DNA of 64,000 nucleotides from Nocardia jiangxiensis NBRC 101359 (GCF_000308615.1 NZ_BAGB01000174.1:1-64000); one strand, 5' to 3'; positions 18,161-27,473 are shown, counted from the stretch's first letter. Numbers and translations are program-made. The notes: a model not told the origin generated them from the sequence alone.

Positions 18161-20224
18161 TCATCGTCGGACAGGTTGTTGTGTCAGTACGCGTTTGAGG
18201 ATGTTGCCGCTGGCGTTGCGGGGGAGCGCGTCGATGACCACGACATCGCGCGGCACCCAGGCGCGCCCGAGTCGAACCCGGATGTAATCGCGGATCGCAT
18301 CGGCGTCGATGACATAGCCCGGCCGCGCGACGATGAAGGCCGAGAGTCGTTGGCCCGATTCGCGATCCGGTCCGCCCACCACCGCGCTCTCGCTGATCTG
18401 CGGCAGGTGCGCCAGCGCCTCCTCCACCGGGCGCGGGTAGACGGTCTGGCCGTCGCAGACGATCAATTCCTCTGCGCGGGCGACGACGAACAGTCGTCCG
18501 ACCGCATCGACGTACCCCACATCGCCGGTGTCGATCATGCCGTCCACCTCCTCCGGCGGCGGCGCGTCGATATACCCCTCGGTCAGCAGATGGTGGCCGA
18601 CGAACACCCGTCCGATCGCGCCCACCGGCAGCAGCCGCGAATCATGATCCAGCACAGCGAATTTCGCGCCGAGCGGCGGACTTCCCGCGGTGGTGGGCGA
18701 GACCCGCAGATCGGCCGGTTCGGCGATCGCGCCCAGGGACACCTCGGTCGATCCGTAGATGGTGTAGAGGATCTCGCCGAAGATCTCGGTGAACCGCAGC
18801 ACCGTCGCCTCCGACAATGGTGCGCCGCCGCAGGTTACGACCTCCAGGCTGGACAGGTCGTACCGCGCCCGGACCGAAGCGGGCAGATCGAGGATGCGCT
18901 CCACCATGATCGGCACGACGATCAGCGTGCGCACCCGATGCTCGGCGATCAGGCGCAGGCACTCCGCGGCATCGAAGCGATCCAGCAGCACCACCTGGGC
19001 CCGCAGCGGGAGGCTGATGTGCATGGCCGCCAGGCCCCAGGAATGGGATAGCGACGCCGCGATCAGCATGGTCTCGTTCATCACGAACGGCAGGCGCGAC
19101 AGCAGCGCCGCGATCGAGGAGAATCCGCGCGGCTGCGGGCGGACCGCCACCTTCGCGGGGCCGGAGGTGCCCGCCGTCAGCAGGATCTGCCGACCGGGAT
19201 GGTCCGGTTTGCCGACATCGCCTCTGCCCGCAGCGATCAGCTCCTCCACGCCGATCTGGTCCGGGCGGGCAGGATCGCTGAACGTGCTGAAGCGCATCAC
19301 GTCCGGCGGTACGTACGCCGTCAAGGGTGCCAACTCCGGATCGGCGAATATCGCTGCCATCCGGTGGCTCTCGGCCAGGGAGGCGATCCGCTGCGCGGGC
19401 AGCCAGGTGGTCAGGAAGATCAGATCGGCGCCGAGTTTGGCCACGGCCGTGACGATTTCGATCATCTCGAGGTGGCTGCGCGCGAGCAGGCCGACGACAT
19501 CGCCCGCGCCGATACCCTGCTCGGCCAGTGCCGTCGCGAGACGCCCCGAGCGGGCGTGGATGTCGCCGAAGCTGCTCGCACCCCGATCGTCCACCACGGC
19601 AATGCGTTTCGGGGTATGTCCGGCCATCGCCGCATAGCCGCCCGCGAGGGTGAATCCGTAGGTGGCCAGGCCGTTGATCTGTTTGTACATCCGGTCGGGC
19701 CGGATGCTGCGCAGCACGCCGGTGGACAGGATCTGCATCGCGACCCCGGCCTGGGTGCGCACCGTGGAATCCTCGCCGTTGAGCACCATCGAGGTCGGCG
19801 CGCCGCGCACGAGATCGACCAGTCGATGCAGTCCGAACGAGATCCATTCCGCCGCAGCGGCATTGGGCAGACTGGGCATGAGTGGATGCACGCGGTCGGG
19901 AGCGACGCAGGTGATGGTGGCGCGCGTGCGATCGGCGCTGCCGGACAGGGCCACCGCGGCGAAACTGCGTCGCTCGGTGCACTGCAACTCCAGGGTGCCC
20001 GCCGCGCGATCGGCGATCACCCGGACGTCGAGGATGTGGATCTCGGTGTCGCTGCCGCCGATGCGCATGCGCCACACGGGGCGTCCGTCGACGATCTCGT
20101 GCACATCGCACGCGCCGATACCGGGAAAGACCCTCGCGTAGTTACGCGGATCGGTCAGCAGATCCCACAGGACCCCGGGGGCGATCGCGAGATCGGCGCT
20201 CGCATCGACGATTTCTGTAACCAC
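18161..20224 (-). CDS. SRPBCC domain fused to acyl-AMP ligase, copy 2 (active-site residues altered)
   Basis: A 687-residue paralogue of the preceding fusion, colinear throughout and starting with the same MVTEIVDASADLAI. The SRPBCC domain is preserved, but key ligase positions differ: the catalytic Lys of the A10 motif is Asn674 (NASGNILKR), the phosphate loop reads LTAGTSGPAKVAV with Val instead of Gly after the Lys, and the DEMIISGGEN hinge region has become EELIVCDGQT. DTGDVGYVD and YGSTEVS are kept. Adenylation should be strongly reduced. The gene is full length with normal codon use, so it is not a simple pseudogene; a binding or regulatory role, or a partial thioester reaction, is possible. 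It has its own promoter. Confidence 0.85.
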   Translation of the reverse strand: MVTEIVDASADLAIAPGVLWDLLTDPRNYARVFPGIGACDVHEIVDGRPVWRMRIGGSDTEIHILDVRVIADRAAGTLELQCTERRSFAAVALSGSADRTRATITCVAPDRVHPLMPSLPNAAAAEWISFGLHRLVDLVRGAPTSMVLNGEDSTVRTQAGVAMQILSTGVLRSIRPDRMYKQINGLATYGFTLAGGYAAMAGHTPKRIAVVDDRGASSFGDIHARSGRLATALAEQGIGAGDVVGLLARSHLEMIEIVTAVAKLGADLIFLTTWLPAQRIASLAESHRMAAIFADPELAPLTAYVPPDVMRFSTFSDPARPDQIGVEELIAAGRGDVGKPDHPGRQILLTAGTSGPAKVAVRPQPRGFSSIAALLSRLPFVMNETMLIAASLSHSWGLAAMHISLPLRAQVVLLDRFDAAECLRLIAEHRVRTLIVVPIMVERILDLPASVRARYDLSSLEVVTCGGAPLSEATVLRFTEIFGEILYTIYGSTEVSLGAIAEPADLRVSPTTAGSPPLGAKFAVLDHDSRLLPVGAIGRVFVGHHLLTEGYIDAPPPEEVDGMIDTGDVGYVDAVGRLFVVARAEELIVCDGQTVYPRPVEEALAHLPQISESAVVGGPDRESGQRLSAFIVARPGYVIDADAIRDYIRVRLGRAWVPRDVVVIDALPRNASGNILKRVLTQQPVRR

Positions 20225-20280
20225 TCACTTTGCAATTCTGACGTGGCCGGTTCGACGGGCTCGGTTCGGCGGATAACGTA

Positions 20281-20309
20281 TTTGTAACGGCCCGCTGGGG
20301 AACGGTCAA
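20281..20309 (-). promoter_or_regulatory. Promoter of SRPBCC-ligase copy 2
   Basis: On the minus strand TTGACC, a 17-base spacer and TACAAA, identical in hexamers and spacing to the promoter of copy 1. Downstream bases towards the gene are also similar between the two copies. Confidence 0.6.
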
Positions 20310-20334
20310 TAACTTGCATATACGAGGGGAATTC

Positions 20335-20347
20335 TGCATTTAATTGC
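20335..20347. promoter_or_regulatory. AT-rich element upstream of copy 2 promoter
   Basis: TGCATTTAATTGC, one base different from the element at the same distance before copy 1. It is preserved although the bases around it have diverged. Confidence 0.3.
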
Positions 20348-20371
20348 CCGCCGATTGCGTCTGTCGAATAT

Positions 20372-20442
20372 CCGAAGTAATTCGGTGATCGACCGGCCAG
20401 CCATGTGTTCGCTGGCCTGGATCGGCACTGTCGCAATCGATT
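20372..20442. other. Palindrome-rich part of the 310-base intergenic region before the purine permease
   Basis: Three short inverted repeats lie close together: CCGAA-GTAA-TTCGG, GGCCAGC with GCTGGCC across nine bases, and CAATCGATTG. They stand between the divergent ligase and permease genes. They could be operators or leader hairpins. No known purine riboswitch core was recognised. The rest of the gap holds only the promoter elements listed. Confidence 0.3.
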
Positions 20443-20534
20443 GCCGCTCGTTCGCGGGACCGGAGATGCGCAACCGCAACGTGGCATATAGCGTGCTCGA
20501 CAGGCACGTCCGTTCGGCCCAGGTGGAGAAGTAG

Positions 20535-21899
20535 ATGACAATCGATGCTCAGTCGGGTGTGAAGGGGCGCGTGGACGCCTACTTCGGTATCAGCAGGCTC
20601 GGATCGACCGTGAAGCGCGAGATCATGGCCGGCACCGTCACCTTCCTCGCGATGTCCTATGTGCTGGCGGTCAATCCTGCGGTGCTCGGCGACCACGGCA
20701 CGTTGGGGGCCAAGGGAATTCCCACCCAGGCGGTGTTCACCGCGACCGCCGTCGCCGCGGTGGTGGGCACCCTCGTGATGGGTTTGTGGGCGCGCTATCC
20801 CATCGCCCTCGCGCCGGGAATGGGACTGAACGCCTTCTTCGCCTATTCGGTGGTGCTCGGCATGGGCATCCACTGGCAGGTCGCGCTGTCGGGCACGCTG
20901 CTGTCGGGCGTGATCTTCTTCGTACTCGCGATCACCAGGATCCGCGAGAAGATCATCGACGCCATTCCGATGCAGCTGAAACTGGCCGTCGGCGCGGGCA
21001 TCGGCATGTTCGTGGCGTTCCTCGGGCTGAAGAACGCGGGTCTGGTGGTGGCCAGCGAGTCCACCTTCGTCCATCTGGGCGACTTCACCAAGGGGACCAC
21101 CCTGCTGGCCCTGTTCGGTCTGCTGGTGACGGTGATCTTCCTGGTGCTCGGCTGGCACGGCGCGGTGCTGTACGGCATCGTCGCTACCACGATCGTGGGC
21201 ATCGTCAGCGGGCTGGTCTCGCTGCCGCATGCGGTGGTGGCCATGCCGCACGGACTGGACAAGACCTTCGGGCAGGCCATCGTGAATCTGCCGCACGCGT
21301 TCACCGGACAGATGGCGATCGTCGTGCTGACCATGCTGTTCGTCGACTTCTTCGATGCCTCGGGCACCCTGATCGGCATCGCCAACCAGGCCGGGCTGCT
21401 GACCTCCGAGGGCAAGTTGCCGCGTGCGGCGCAGGCGTTCGCCTCCGATTCCATCGGCACGGCGGCCGGCGCGATCATCGGCACCTCGACCACCACCGCC
21501 TACGTCGAATCCACCGCGGGCGTCAGCGCCGGCGGACGCACCGGGATCACCGCGGTCTCGACCGCCGGGTGGTTCCTGATCGCGATGTTCCTGTTTCCGG
21601 TCTTCGACGTCGTCGCGGGCGCACCCTCGGTGACCGCACCCGCCCTGATCGTGGTCGGCGTGCTGATGTCCCGCTCGCTCGGTCAAATCGACTGGGGCGA
21701 ACTGGAATACGCCATCCCGGCCTTCATCACCGTGATCATGATGCCGCTGACCTACTCGATCGCCAACGGCATCGCGATGGGTCTGCTGTTCTACCCGATC
21801 GTCATGGTCGCCAAGCGTCGCGGCCGCGAGGTCCATCCGGTCGTCTGGGTGCTGGCGGTGATCTTCCTGGCCTACTTCTTCTTCCTGGCAAACAGGTAA
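20535..21899 (+). CDS. Purine permease of the NCS2/AzgA family
   Basis: A 454-residue transporter with about 12-14 hydrophobic segments. The AzgA-type signatures APGMGLNAFFAY near residue 96 and STTTAYVESTAGVSAGGRTG near residue 320 mark the hypoxanthine/guanine/adenine proton symporters. It acts in the cytoplasmic membrane to take up purine bases. The ATG follows a GGAGAAG ribosome site. The substrate is inferred from the family and cannot be fixed by sequence. It is divergent from the SRPBCC-ligase gene; no purine salvage enzyme is adjacent. Confidence 0.92.
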   Translation: MTIDAQSGVKGRVDAYFGISRLGSTVKREIMAGTVTFLAMSYVLAVNPAVLGDHGTLGAKGIPTQAVFTATAVAAVVGTLVMGLWARYPIALAPGMGLNAFFAYSVVLGMGIHWQVALSGTLLSGVIFFVLAITRIREKIIDAIPMQLKLAVGAGIGMFVAFLGLKNAGLVVASESTFVHLGDFTKGTTLLALFGLLVTVIFLVLGWHGAVLYGIVATTIVGIVSGLVSLPHAVVAMPHGLDKTFGQAIVNLPHAFTGQMAIVVLTMLFVDFFDASGTLIGIANQAGLLTSEGKLPRAAQAFASDSIGTAAGAIIGTSTTTAYVESTAGVSAGGRTGITAVSTAGWFLIAMFLFPVFDVVAGAPSVTAPALIVVGVLMSRSLGQIDWGELEYAIPAFITVIMMPLTYSIANGIAMGLLFYPIVMVAKRRGREVHPVVWVLAVIFLAYFFFLANR

Positions 21900-22028
21900 C
21901 TTCACTGGTCAACCGGTAATTTTCGCGGTCGGGCGAACCAAGGGGCGTCCGATATCGTGGTCTCATCGAACGCAGTCCGCAACGTTGCTCCCGCCGACCA
22001 TCGGCACCGAGACCACGAGGACACCGAT

Positions 22029-22535
22029 ATGACCACCACCGCGCCACACGTATCCGCCGCCGACTCGGCGGGCACGGACATCGGCCTGCTCGTGCTCCGG
22101 GTCGGTTCCGGCGGCCTGCTGTTCGTCACCGGAAGTGAGAAATTGTTCGGCTGGTTCAACGGCGCCGGATGGCAGCGAACCACCGAGAGCTTCGAGGGGA
22201 TGGGCTACCAACCGGGCAAGGTGTTCGGCACCCTGGCCGGGCTGTGTGAATTCGCGGGGGGCGCGCTGCTCGTGCTCGGGCTGCTGACCCCGCTCGCCGC
22301 GGCCGTCGTCATCGGCACCATGATCAACGCGGTGCACGTGACCTGGCCGCACGGCCTGGTCGCCGCCTCCTCGGCGGTGCTGCTGATCGTCGCCGCGGCC
22401 GCCCTCGGCTTCGCCGGACCGGGTCGGATCTCGCTGGACCACGATCGTCCCTGGCATCGCCGGGGACTCGCCTGGGGGCTGGGAGCCGTGGTCCTGGGGG
22501 CCGTCGCGGCGGCGATAACGCTCGCCGTGAAGTGA
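22029..22535 (+). CDS. DoxX family membrane protein
   Basis: A 168-residue protein with four hydrophobic helices. The first carries LRVGSGGLLFVTGSEKLFGWF, the DoxX pattern, and the second begins GLCEFAGGALLVLGLLTPLA. DoxX-type proteins are small quinone- or redox-linked membrane subunits; mycobacterial DoxX works with SodA and SseA against thiol stress, but no partner is nearby here. GAGGA lies eight bases before the ATG. The gene is convergent with dinG and the stops are three bases apart. Confidence 0.9.
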   Translation: MTTTAPHVSAADSAGTDIGLLVLRVGSGGLLFVTGSEKLFGWFNGAGWQRTTESFEGMGYQPGKVFGTLAGLCEFAGGALLVLGLLTPLAAAVVIGTMINAVHVTWPHGLVAASSAVLLIVAAAALGFAGPGRISLDHDRPWHRRGLAWGLGAVVLGAVAAAITLAVK

Positions 22536-22538
22536 CGC

Positions 22539-24656
22539 CTACTTCCCGGCGGCGTCCAAGCGCTCGAGCGCCTTGACGACGACCTCGGGGTCGGCGGTCT
22601 CCCAGTAGGGCGGCAGCGAGGCGCGCAGGTAGGAGCCGTAGCGGGCGGTGGCCAGGCGGGAGTCCAGGATGGCGACCACGCCGCGGTCCTCGACGCTGCG
22701 CAGCAGGCGGCCGGTGCCCTGGGCGAGCAGCAGGGCGGCGTGATTGGCCGCGATCGACATGAAGCCGTTGCCGCCGCGGGACTCCACCGCCTTCTGCCGG
22801 GCCACCAGCAGCGGATCGTCCGGGCGGGGGAACGGGATGCGGTCCAGGATCACCAGGCTCAGCGATGGGCCGGGGACGTCCACGCCCTGCCACAGCGACA
22901 ACGTTCCGAACAGCGACGTCTCCGGATCGTCGGCGAATTTGCGCACCAGCGCGCCGGTGGCGTCCTCGCCCTGACACAGGATCGGGGTGTCCAGGCGCTC
23001 GCGCAGGGCCTCGGTGGCCGCCTTGGCCGCGCGCATCGAGGAGAACAGGCCCAGGGTGCGTCCGCCCGCGGCGCGGATGAGCCGGTCGATCTCGTCCAGA
23101 TACGCCGGGGACAACCCGTCGCGGCCGGGGGCGGGCAGATGTTTGGCGACGTACAGGATGCCGGATCTGGCATGGTCGAACGGGGAGCCGACATCGAGCG
23201 AATTCCACCGCACCACATCGGAATCCGACGGCGCCTCACCACCGTTGGCCAACGCTGAGTCGATGTGGCGTTCGCGGGGCCCTACGTGGTTACGCGAGCT
23301 GTCGCCTCCGGGCCCGTCGCTACCGCCGGCGTCCACCCGGTTCGCCGACTGCGCCGGTAGCCCCCAGGTGATCGCCAGGCCGTCGAAGGAACCGCCCACC
23401 TGCAGGGTCGCCGAGGTCAGCACCACCGTCGCGGTGCCGAACAGGCGGCTGCGCAGCAGGCCGCCGACCGAGAGCGGGGCCATGTGCAGGGTGCGGCGGG
23501 CGATGCCGCGCAGTTCGTCGGCGGCCAGCCAGATCACGTCGCGACGTGCGGCGGGATCGGACTCCTCGAAGGTGGTCAGCGCGCGGACCGCGGCGTCGTG
23601 CACCTCCTCGACCGCCGACAAGGCCATGTTGCGGGCCGCCACCTCTTCCGGATCGCCTTGCGGCGCACCGGAACCCGAGGGCGCCAGCGCGGTGCGGGTG
23701 TTCCACGCCGCGTCGCGGATCAGCGCCAGCACCGGGCCCGCGCCGCCGGGCAGCTGATCCCAGCGGCCGGGCGGCAGATCCTCGAGCAGTTCGTGCCAGG
23801 CCTCCGCGGCGCCCTCGAGCCGATCGACCTCCTGCTCGTCGACGAGTTTGGCGCAGCGTTTGGCGGCCGCGCTGATCGCGCTCGTGGACAGTTCCGCGGT
23901 CGCGACGCCGGTGACCCGGTCGACCAGTTCGTGCGCCTCGTCGATCACCACGACGTCGTGTTCGGGCAGCACCTGCACACCGCTGATGGCGTCGATGGCC
24001 AGCAGCGCGTGATTGGTGACCACCACATCGGACTGACCGGATTCGGCGCGGGCGCGCTCGGCGAAGCAGTCGGTGCCGAACGGGCAGCGCGATTTGCCCA
24101 GACATTCCCGGGACGACACGCTCACCTGCCGCCACGCTCGATCCGTGACGCCCGGGGCCACCTCGTCGCGATCACCGGTCTCGGTGTCCGAGGCCCAGTC
24201 GTTGAGCCGCTGCACCTCGCGGCCCAGGCGCGAGATGGCGAACGCGTCGAACAGTTCGGCCTCGGGTTCCTCGTCCGGAATCGCACTGTTGATCTTGTTC
24301 AGGCACAGATAGTTGTTGCGGCCCTTGAGGATCGCGAATTTCGGCCGACGCCCCAGCGGCCCGGCCAGCGCCTCGGCCAACCGCGGCAGATCCCGGTCCA
24401 CCAACTGCCGCTGCAAGGCGATCGTCGCGGTGGAGACCACGACCGTGCGCCCGGTCTGCACCGCGTGCCGCAGACTCGGCACCAGGTAAGCCAGCGACTT
24501 GCCGGTCCCGGTGCCGGCCTGCACCGCCAGATGCTCCTTGGTGTCGATCGAGTGCGCGACCGCGGCCGCCATGGTCTGCTGCCCCTTGCGCGCCTTACCG
24601 CCGAGCGCTTCGACGGCGGTCGTCAACAAAGTTGGAACAGCGGGGAGTTCGGGCAC
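22539..24656 (-). CDS. dinG: DinG-type ATP-dependent DNA helicase
   Basis: A 705-residue superfamily 2 helicase matching M. tuberculosis Rv1329c. Walker A is in QAGTGTGKSLAY, the DEAH box in VVIDEAHELVD, and the four Cys of the iron-sulfur cluster are in NNYLCLN and RECLGKSRCPFGTDC. The C-terminal motif VI reads AQGTGRLLRS, one step off the usual GRxxR pattern. It should unwind 5' to 3', acting on R-loops, forks or quadruplexes. About 45 Gly, Asp and Ser-rich residues near position 440, between WGLPAQ and SLDVGSPF, extend a loop that is much shorter in the mycobacterial protein. The nearest upstream gene, ceramidase, is 124 bases away on the same strand. Confidence 0.93.
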   Translation of the reverse strand: MPELPAVPTLLTTAVEALGGKARKGQQTMAAAVAHSIDTKEHLAVQAGTGTGKSLAYLVPSLRHAVQTGRTVVVSTATIALQRQLVDRDLPRLAEALAGPLGRRPKFAILKGRNNYLCLNKINSAIPDEEPEAELFDAFAISRLGREVQRLNDWASDTETGDRDEVAPGVTDRAWRQVSVSSRECLGKSRCPFGTDCFAERARAESGQSDVVVTNHALLAIDAISGVQVLPEHDVVVIDEAHELVDRVTGVATAELSTSAISAAAKRCAKLVDEQEVDRLEGAAEAWHELLEDLPPGRWDQLPGGAGPVLALIRDAAWNTRTALAPSGSGAPQGDPEEVAARNMALSAVEEVHDAAVRALTTFEESDPAARRDVIWLAADELRGIARRTLHMAPLSVGGLLRSRLFGTATVVLTSATLQVGGSFDGLAITWGLPAQSANRVDAGGSDGPGGDSSRNHVGPRERHIDSALANGGEAPSDSDVVRWNSLDVGSPFDHARSGILYVAKHLPAPGRDGLSPAYLDEIDRLIRAAGGRTLGLFSSMRAAKAATEALRERLDTPILCQGEDATGALVRKFADDPETSLFGTLSLWQGVDVPGPSLSLVILDRIPFPRPDDPLLVARQKAVESRGGNGFMSIAANHAALLLAQGTGRLLRSVEDRGVVAILDSRLATARYGSYLRASLPPYWETADPEVVVKALERLDAAGK

Positions 24657-24780
24657 TCAGGCAGACTAGCGCTCGGCTACGACACCCAATCAGAGACATA
24701 GCCCAGCCCGCGCACCTCGTTCTGCCGACCTGGGACGACGCCGACACACTCCGGAGCGAAGCGGAGGCCCCGAATACAGT

Positions 24781-26751
24781 TCAACTATGGATTTGGAACT
24801 CTGCTGACGTTCCCGAGAACGGGACGCGCTGGCCGCTGTGGCTTTCCGAATCGCCGTAGTAGCGGATGCGGTATCTGCCCTCGGGGGTGTCGGCCGGACT
24901 GTTCCAGGTGATGGTGACCAGCGAACTCGAGGCCGCGCCGCGCGCCCAGCGGAATGTGGTGGCCCAGTCGCCGTCGTCGGCGATCATCCGCCAGCGGCCC
25001 GCGTCGTAATGCTGCACCATCAGGTAGGTGCCGCCGCGGTGCAGATCCCGGTTGGGGTGGGCTCCGGCGAACTCGACGACGACCTTCTGGCCCGCCCGAT
25101 AGGAGTTCTCCGGTTCGGTGACCACATCGCCGAAATGTTTGCCCGCGGGCGGAAAGTCCGGCGGCAGTGTGGTTTTCGCCGGTTTCTGCTGATCGGCCAG
25201 ATCGGGGGCGGCGATGCCGGGCGAGACGGGCTGCCCGTCGCGCATCGCGGTCGCCAGCCCGGACACCACCTGTTGCAGGGCCGGCAGCTCCCACCGGCCG
25301 AACAGCGTGCTGGCGCCCTCGTAGCGCTGTTCGTCGTACTCCTCGGGGGTGGTGATGTAGTGGATGTACGCGTTGGCGTATCCGGCGACCAGGACGTTCG
25401 GCAACTCCGCGCCCATGATCTCGGCGACCGCGCGCCGCAGGCGAAGGCCGGCGGTGATGGTCACCTCGCCGGGGATGCCGATCAGGAACAGCTCGCCGAT
25501 CCGGATCAGCTGGACCGGCGCGATCTCCTGCACGTACGGTCCGCCGAAACGGTTGAGCAGGCTGCTCGGGGCGACGATCGCCTTGGGTGACTGCGCGTCA
25601 CGCAGTTTCGAGTTGAACCGGTAGGCGAGTCGGGACATCCAGTCCCACATGGGATTACGTCCCTCGCGGAAGGTCTTCCAATTCGTCGGGCCGTCGAAAC
25701 TCGCACCGGCGAAGGCGGATGCGCCCGCGGCGGGTTTGGCGGTGCGGTGTTCGCTGCCGTCACCGGTGAACTCCGCGGACACGGTCATCGCCGACAGATC
25801 GACGTGGATCAACCGGCAGTCGATGTCCCCGGCCATCCGCGGCATGTACCCGTCGGAGAGTTTCGCGGCGGCCTCGTACTGCCGGGTGCCGATCTGCCGG
25901 GTGTTCTCGACTTCGTCGTTGGTGGGGCCGTGACCGGGTGCGCCGTCCAGATTCGGTGAGACGTCACCGGCATTGGTCTGTGCGAACGCGGCGACGAAAT
26001 CCGGATCCTCGGAATCGACCAGATAGTCCACACCCTCGACGATGCGCTCCCAGTAGTAGGCCGCGTACCCCTTGTTGTCGCCGCTGATCAGCGTGTTGCG
26101 GTTGGTCATCGAGGTGCAGTGGGCGGCGAACCAGTCGATCGCGCCGACCGGCTCGCCGTCCCGATCGATGCGCAGCAGGGTGTTCTGCGGATCGATCGCG
26201 TCGGGGAAGAAATCCTTGTCCGCCTGCGGATTTCGGTCGAATGCGGCACGCGAGCGGTTGACGCTCGCGTCGCGCAGTTCACCGTGCGCCAGGCGCAGTG
26301 TGGCCGGGGCCAGATCCTCGTGCGCGCGTTCGACCGCCTCCACGATCCCCTCGACGATCGCGCGGAACGTCGCGGGCCGGAACCCGTCGGTCGTCTTGTT
26401 GTAGAGCTGGTGATGCGAATAGCCGCCCGGCCCGCAGTGGGTGTGCGTGGCGGTGATCATCACGTTGGATTCGCCGTAGGTGTCACCGAACCGACCGCCC
26501 AGCCGGCGCAGCACCTCCTGGGTGATGCTGGAGAAGATCAGCGGCAGATCGTTGATGATCAGCAGCACCCGGTGATCGGTGATCGGATCGGCGAATACGA
26601 AGGCGCGCGAACGCAATCGGGTGTGGATGCCGGTGCTCTTCTGATCGGCCATGCCGTATCCGAGCATCCCAGCCTCGGCCGGTTCGCCGGTGATATCGGC
26701 GATCGCGCGCCCGACCCGATGTCGGTCGGTCGAGTAGTTGGTGTCGGACAT
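24781..26751 (-). CDS. Neutral ceramidase
   Basis: A 656-residue enzyme cleaving the amide bond of ceramide to sphingosine and fatty acid. The N-terminal GRAIADITGEPAEAGMLGYG, zinc ligands in TATHTHCGPGG, the nucleophile Ser in NAGDVSPN and the C-terminal immunoglobulin-like domain with GGTYLMVQHYD are all typical. No signal peptide is seen at the N-terminus, as in the M. tuberculosis homologue Rv0669c, so export route or intracellular action is unclear. Since these bacteria make no ordinary sphingolipids, host or environmental ceramide is the probable substrate (inference). It stands as a single gene. Confidence 0.93.
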   Translation of the reverse strand: MSDTNYSTDRHRVGRAIADITGEPAEAGMLGYGMADQKSTGIHTRLRSRAFVFADPITDHRVLLIINDLPLIFSSITQEVLRRLGGRFGDTYGESNVMITATHTHCGPGGYSHHQLYNKTTDGFRPATFRAIVEGIVEAVERAHEDLAPATLRLAHGELRDASVNRSRAAFDRNPQADKDFFPDAIDPQNTLLRIDRDGEPVGAIDWFAAHCTSMTNRNTLISGDNKGYAAYYWERIVEGVDYLVDSEDPDFVAAFAQTNAGDVSPNLDGAPGHGPTNDEVENTRQIGTRQYEAAAKLSDGYMPRMAGDIDCRLIHVDLSAMTVSAEFTGDGSEHRTAKPAAGASAFAGASFDGPTNWKTFREGRNPMWDWMSRLAYRFNSKLRDAQSPKAIVAPSSLLNRFGGPYVQEIAPVQLIRIGELFLIGIPGEVTITAGLRLRRAVAEIMGAELPNVLVAGYANAYIHYITTPEEYDEQRYEGASTLFGRWELPALQQVVSGLATAMRDGQPVSPGIAAPDLADQQKPAKTTLPPDFPPAGKHFGDVVTEPENSYRAGQKVVVEFAGAHPNRDLHRGGTYLMVQHYDAGRWRMIADDGDWATTFRWARGAASSSLVTITWNSPADTPEGRYRIRYYGDSESHSGQRVPFSGTSAEFQIHS

Positions 26752-26785
26752 CGACCTCGTCTTCCGTAGTGTTGGAACCGGCCTG

Positions 26786-26798
26786 TGGACCTGGTCCA
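26786..26798. promoter_or_regulatory. Palindrome before the ceramidase gene
   Basis: TGGACC-T-GGTCCA is a perfect 13-base palindrome 35 bases upstream of the start. A looser pair, GTGTTG and CAACAC, encloses it. Operator role is only suggested by position. Confidence 0.25.
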
Positions 26799-26855
26799 GT
26801 CTTCAACACCGTCAAACTAGTCGTGCGAGGGGCTGCCCGCAGAGCGAATGCCCAC

Positions 26856-27422
26856 TCATGATTCGGCGTGTCCGACGAGTTCGATTCCGGCGGTGCGCAT
26901 CTGCGCCAGTGCGGTCTCGGTGGTGGCGGGTGCCACAGCCGCGGTCAGGTCCAACAGTACCCGGGTGTTCAGGCCCGCCGCGCGGGCGTCCAGGGCGGTG
27001 GCGCGCACACAGTGGTCGGTGGCGATGCCGCAGACGTCGACGGTGTCGATTCCTTTGGCACGCAACCAGTCCACGAGTGACGCGCCCGCGTCGGTGCTGC
27101 CCTCGAAACCCGAATACGCGGCCGAGTAGGCGCCTTTGGAGAACACCTCCTCGATCGGGGTGGTGTCCAGATCCGGGTGGAAGTCCGCGCCGGGCGTGCC
27201 GACGCGGCAGTGCGGCGGCCAGGTGTCCACGTAGTCGGGATCATCGGAGAAGTGCGCGCCGGGATCGATGTGATGGTCCCGCGTGGCCACGATCGCGGCG
27301 TACTCGCTCGCGCCCAGGTATTCGCTGATCCGCCCGGCCACCGCCGCGCCGCCGGTGACGGCCAGCGAGCCGCCCTCGCAGAAATCGTTCTGCACATCCA
27401 CCACGATGAGTGCCCTGGTCAT
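26856..27422 (-). CDS. pncA: Nicotinamidase (pyrazinamidase)
   Basis: A 188-residue isochorismatase-fold enzyme hydrolysing nicotinamide to nicotinate. The triad is Asp9, Lys96 in FSKGAY and Cys138 in ATDHCV; metal ligands are Asp49, His51, His57 and His71, the same set as M. tuberculosis PncA, the activator of pyrazinamide. The product feeds the nicotinate phosphoribosyltransferase encoded 51 bases upstream on the same strand, so the two form a NAD-salvage operon. In M. tuberculosis the two genes are far apart, so the pairing here is a useful difference. Confidence 0.95.
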   Translation of the reverse strand: MTRALIVVDVQNDFCEGGSLAVTGGAAVAGRISEYLGASEYAAIVATRDHHIDPGAHFSDDPDYVDTWPPHCRVGTPGADFHPDLDTTPIEEVFSKGAYSAAYSGFEGSTDAGASLVDWLRAKGIDTVDVCGIATDHCVRATALDARAAGLNTRVLLDLTAAVAPATTETALAQMRTAGIELVGHAES

Positions 27423-27473
27423 CTCTACGTACCTCGATTTCGCATGTCGATACCGCTGGCCCGGTCCGAGACG

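Noticed and set aside
20340-21905. 521-codon minus-strand frame opposite the purine permease
   Set aside because: His, Asp and Gln-rich shadow with no recognisable domain; the plus strand encodes an intact NCS2 transporter.
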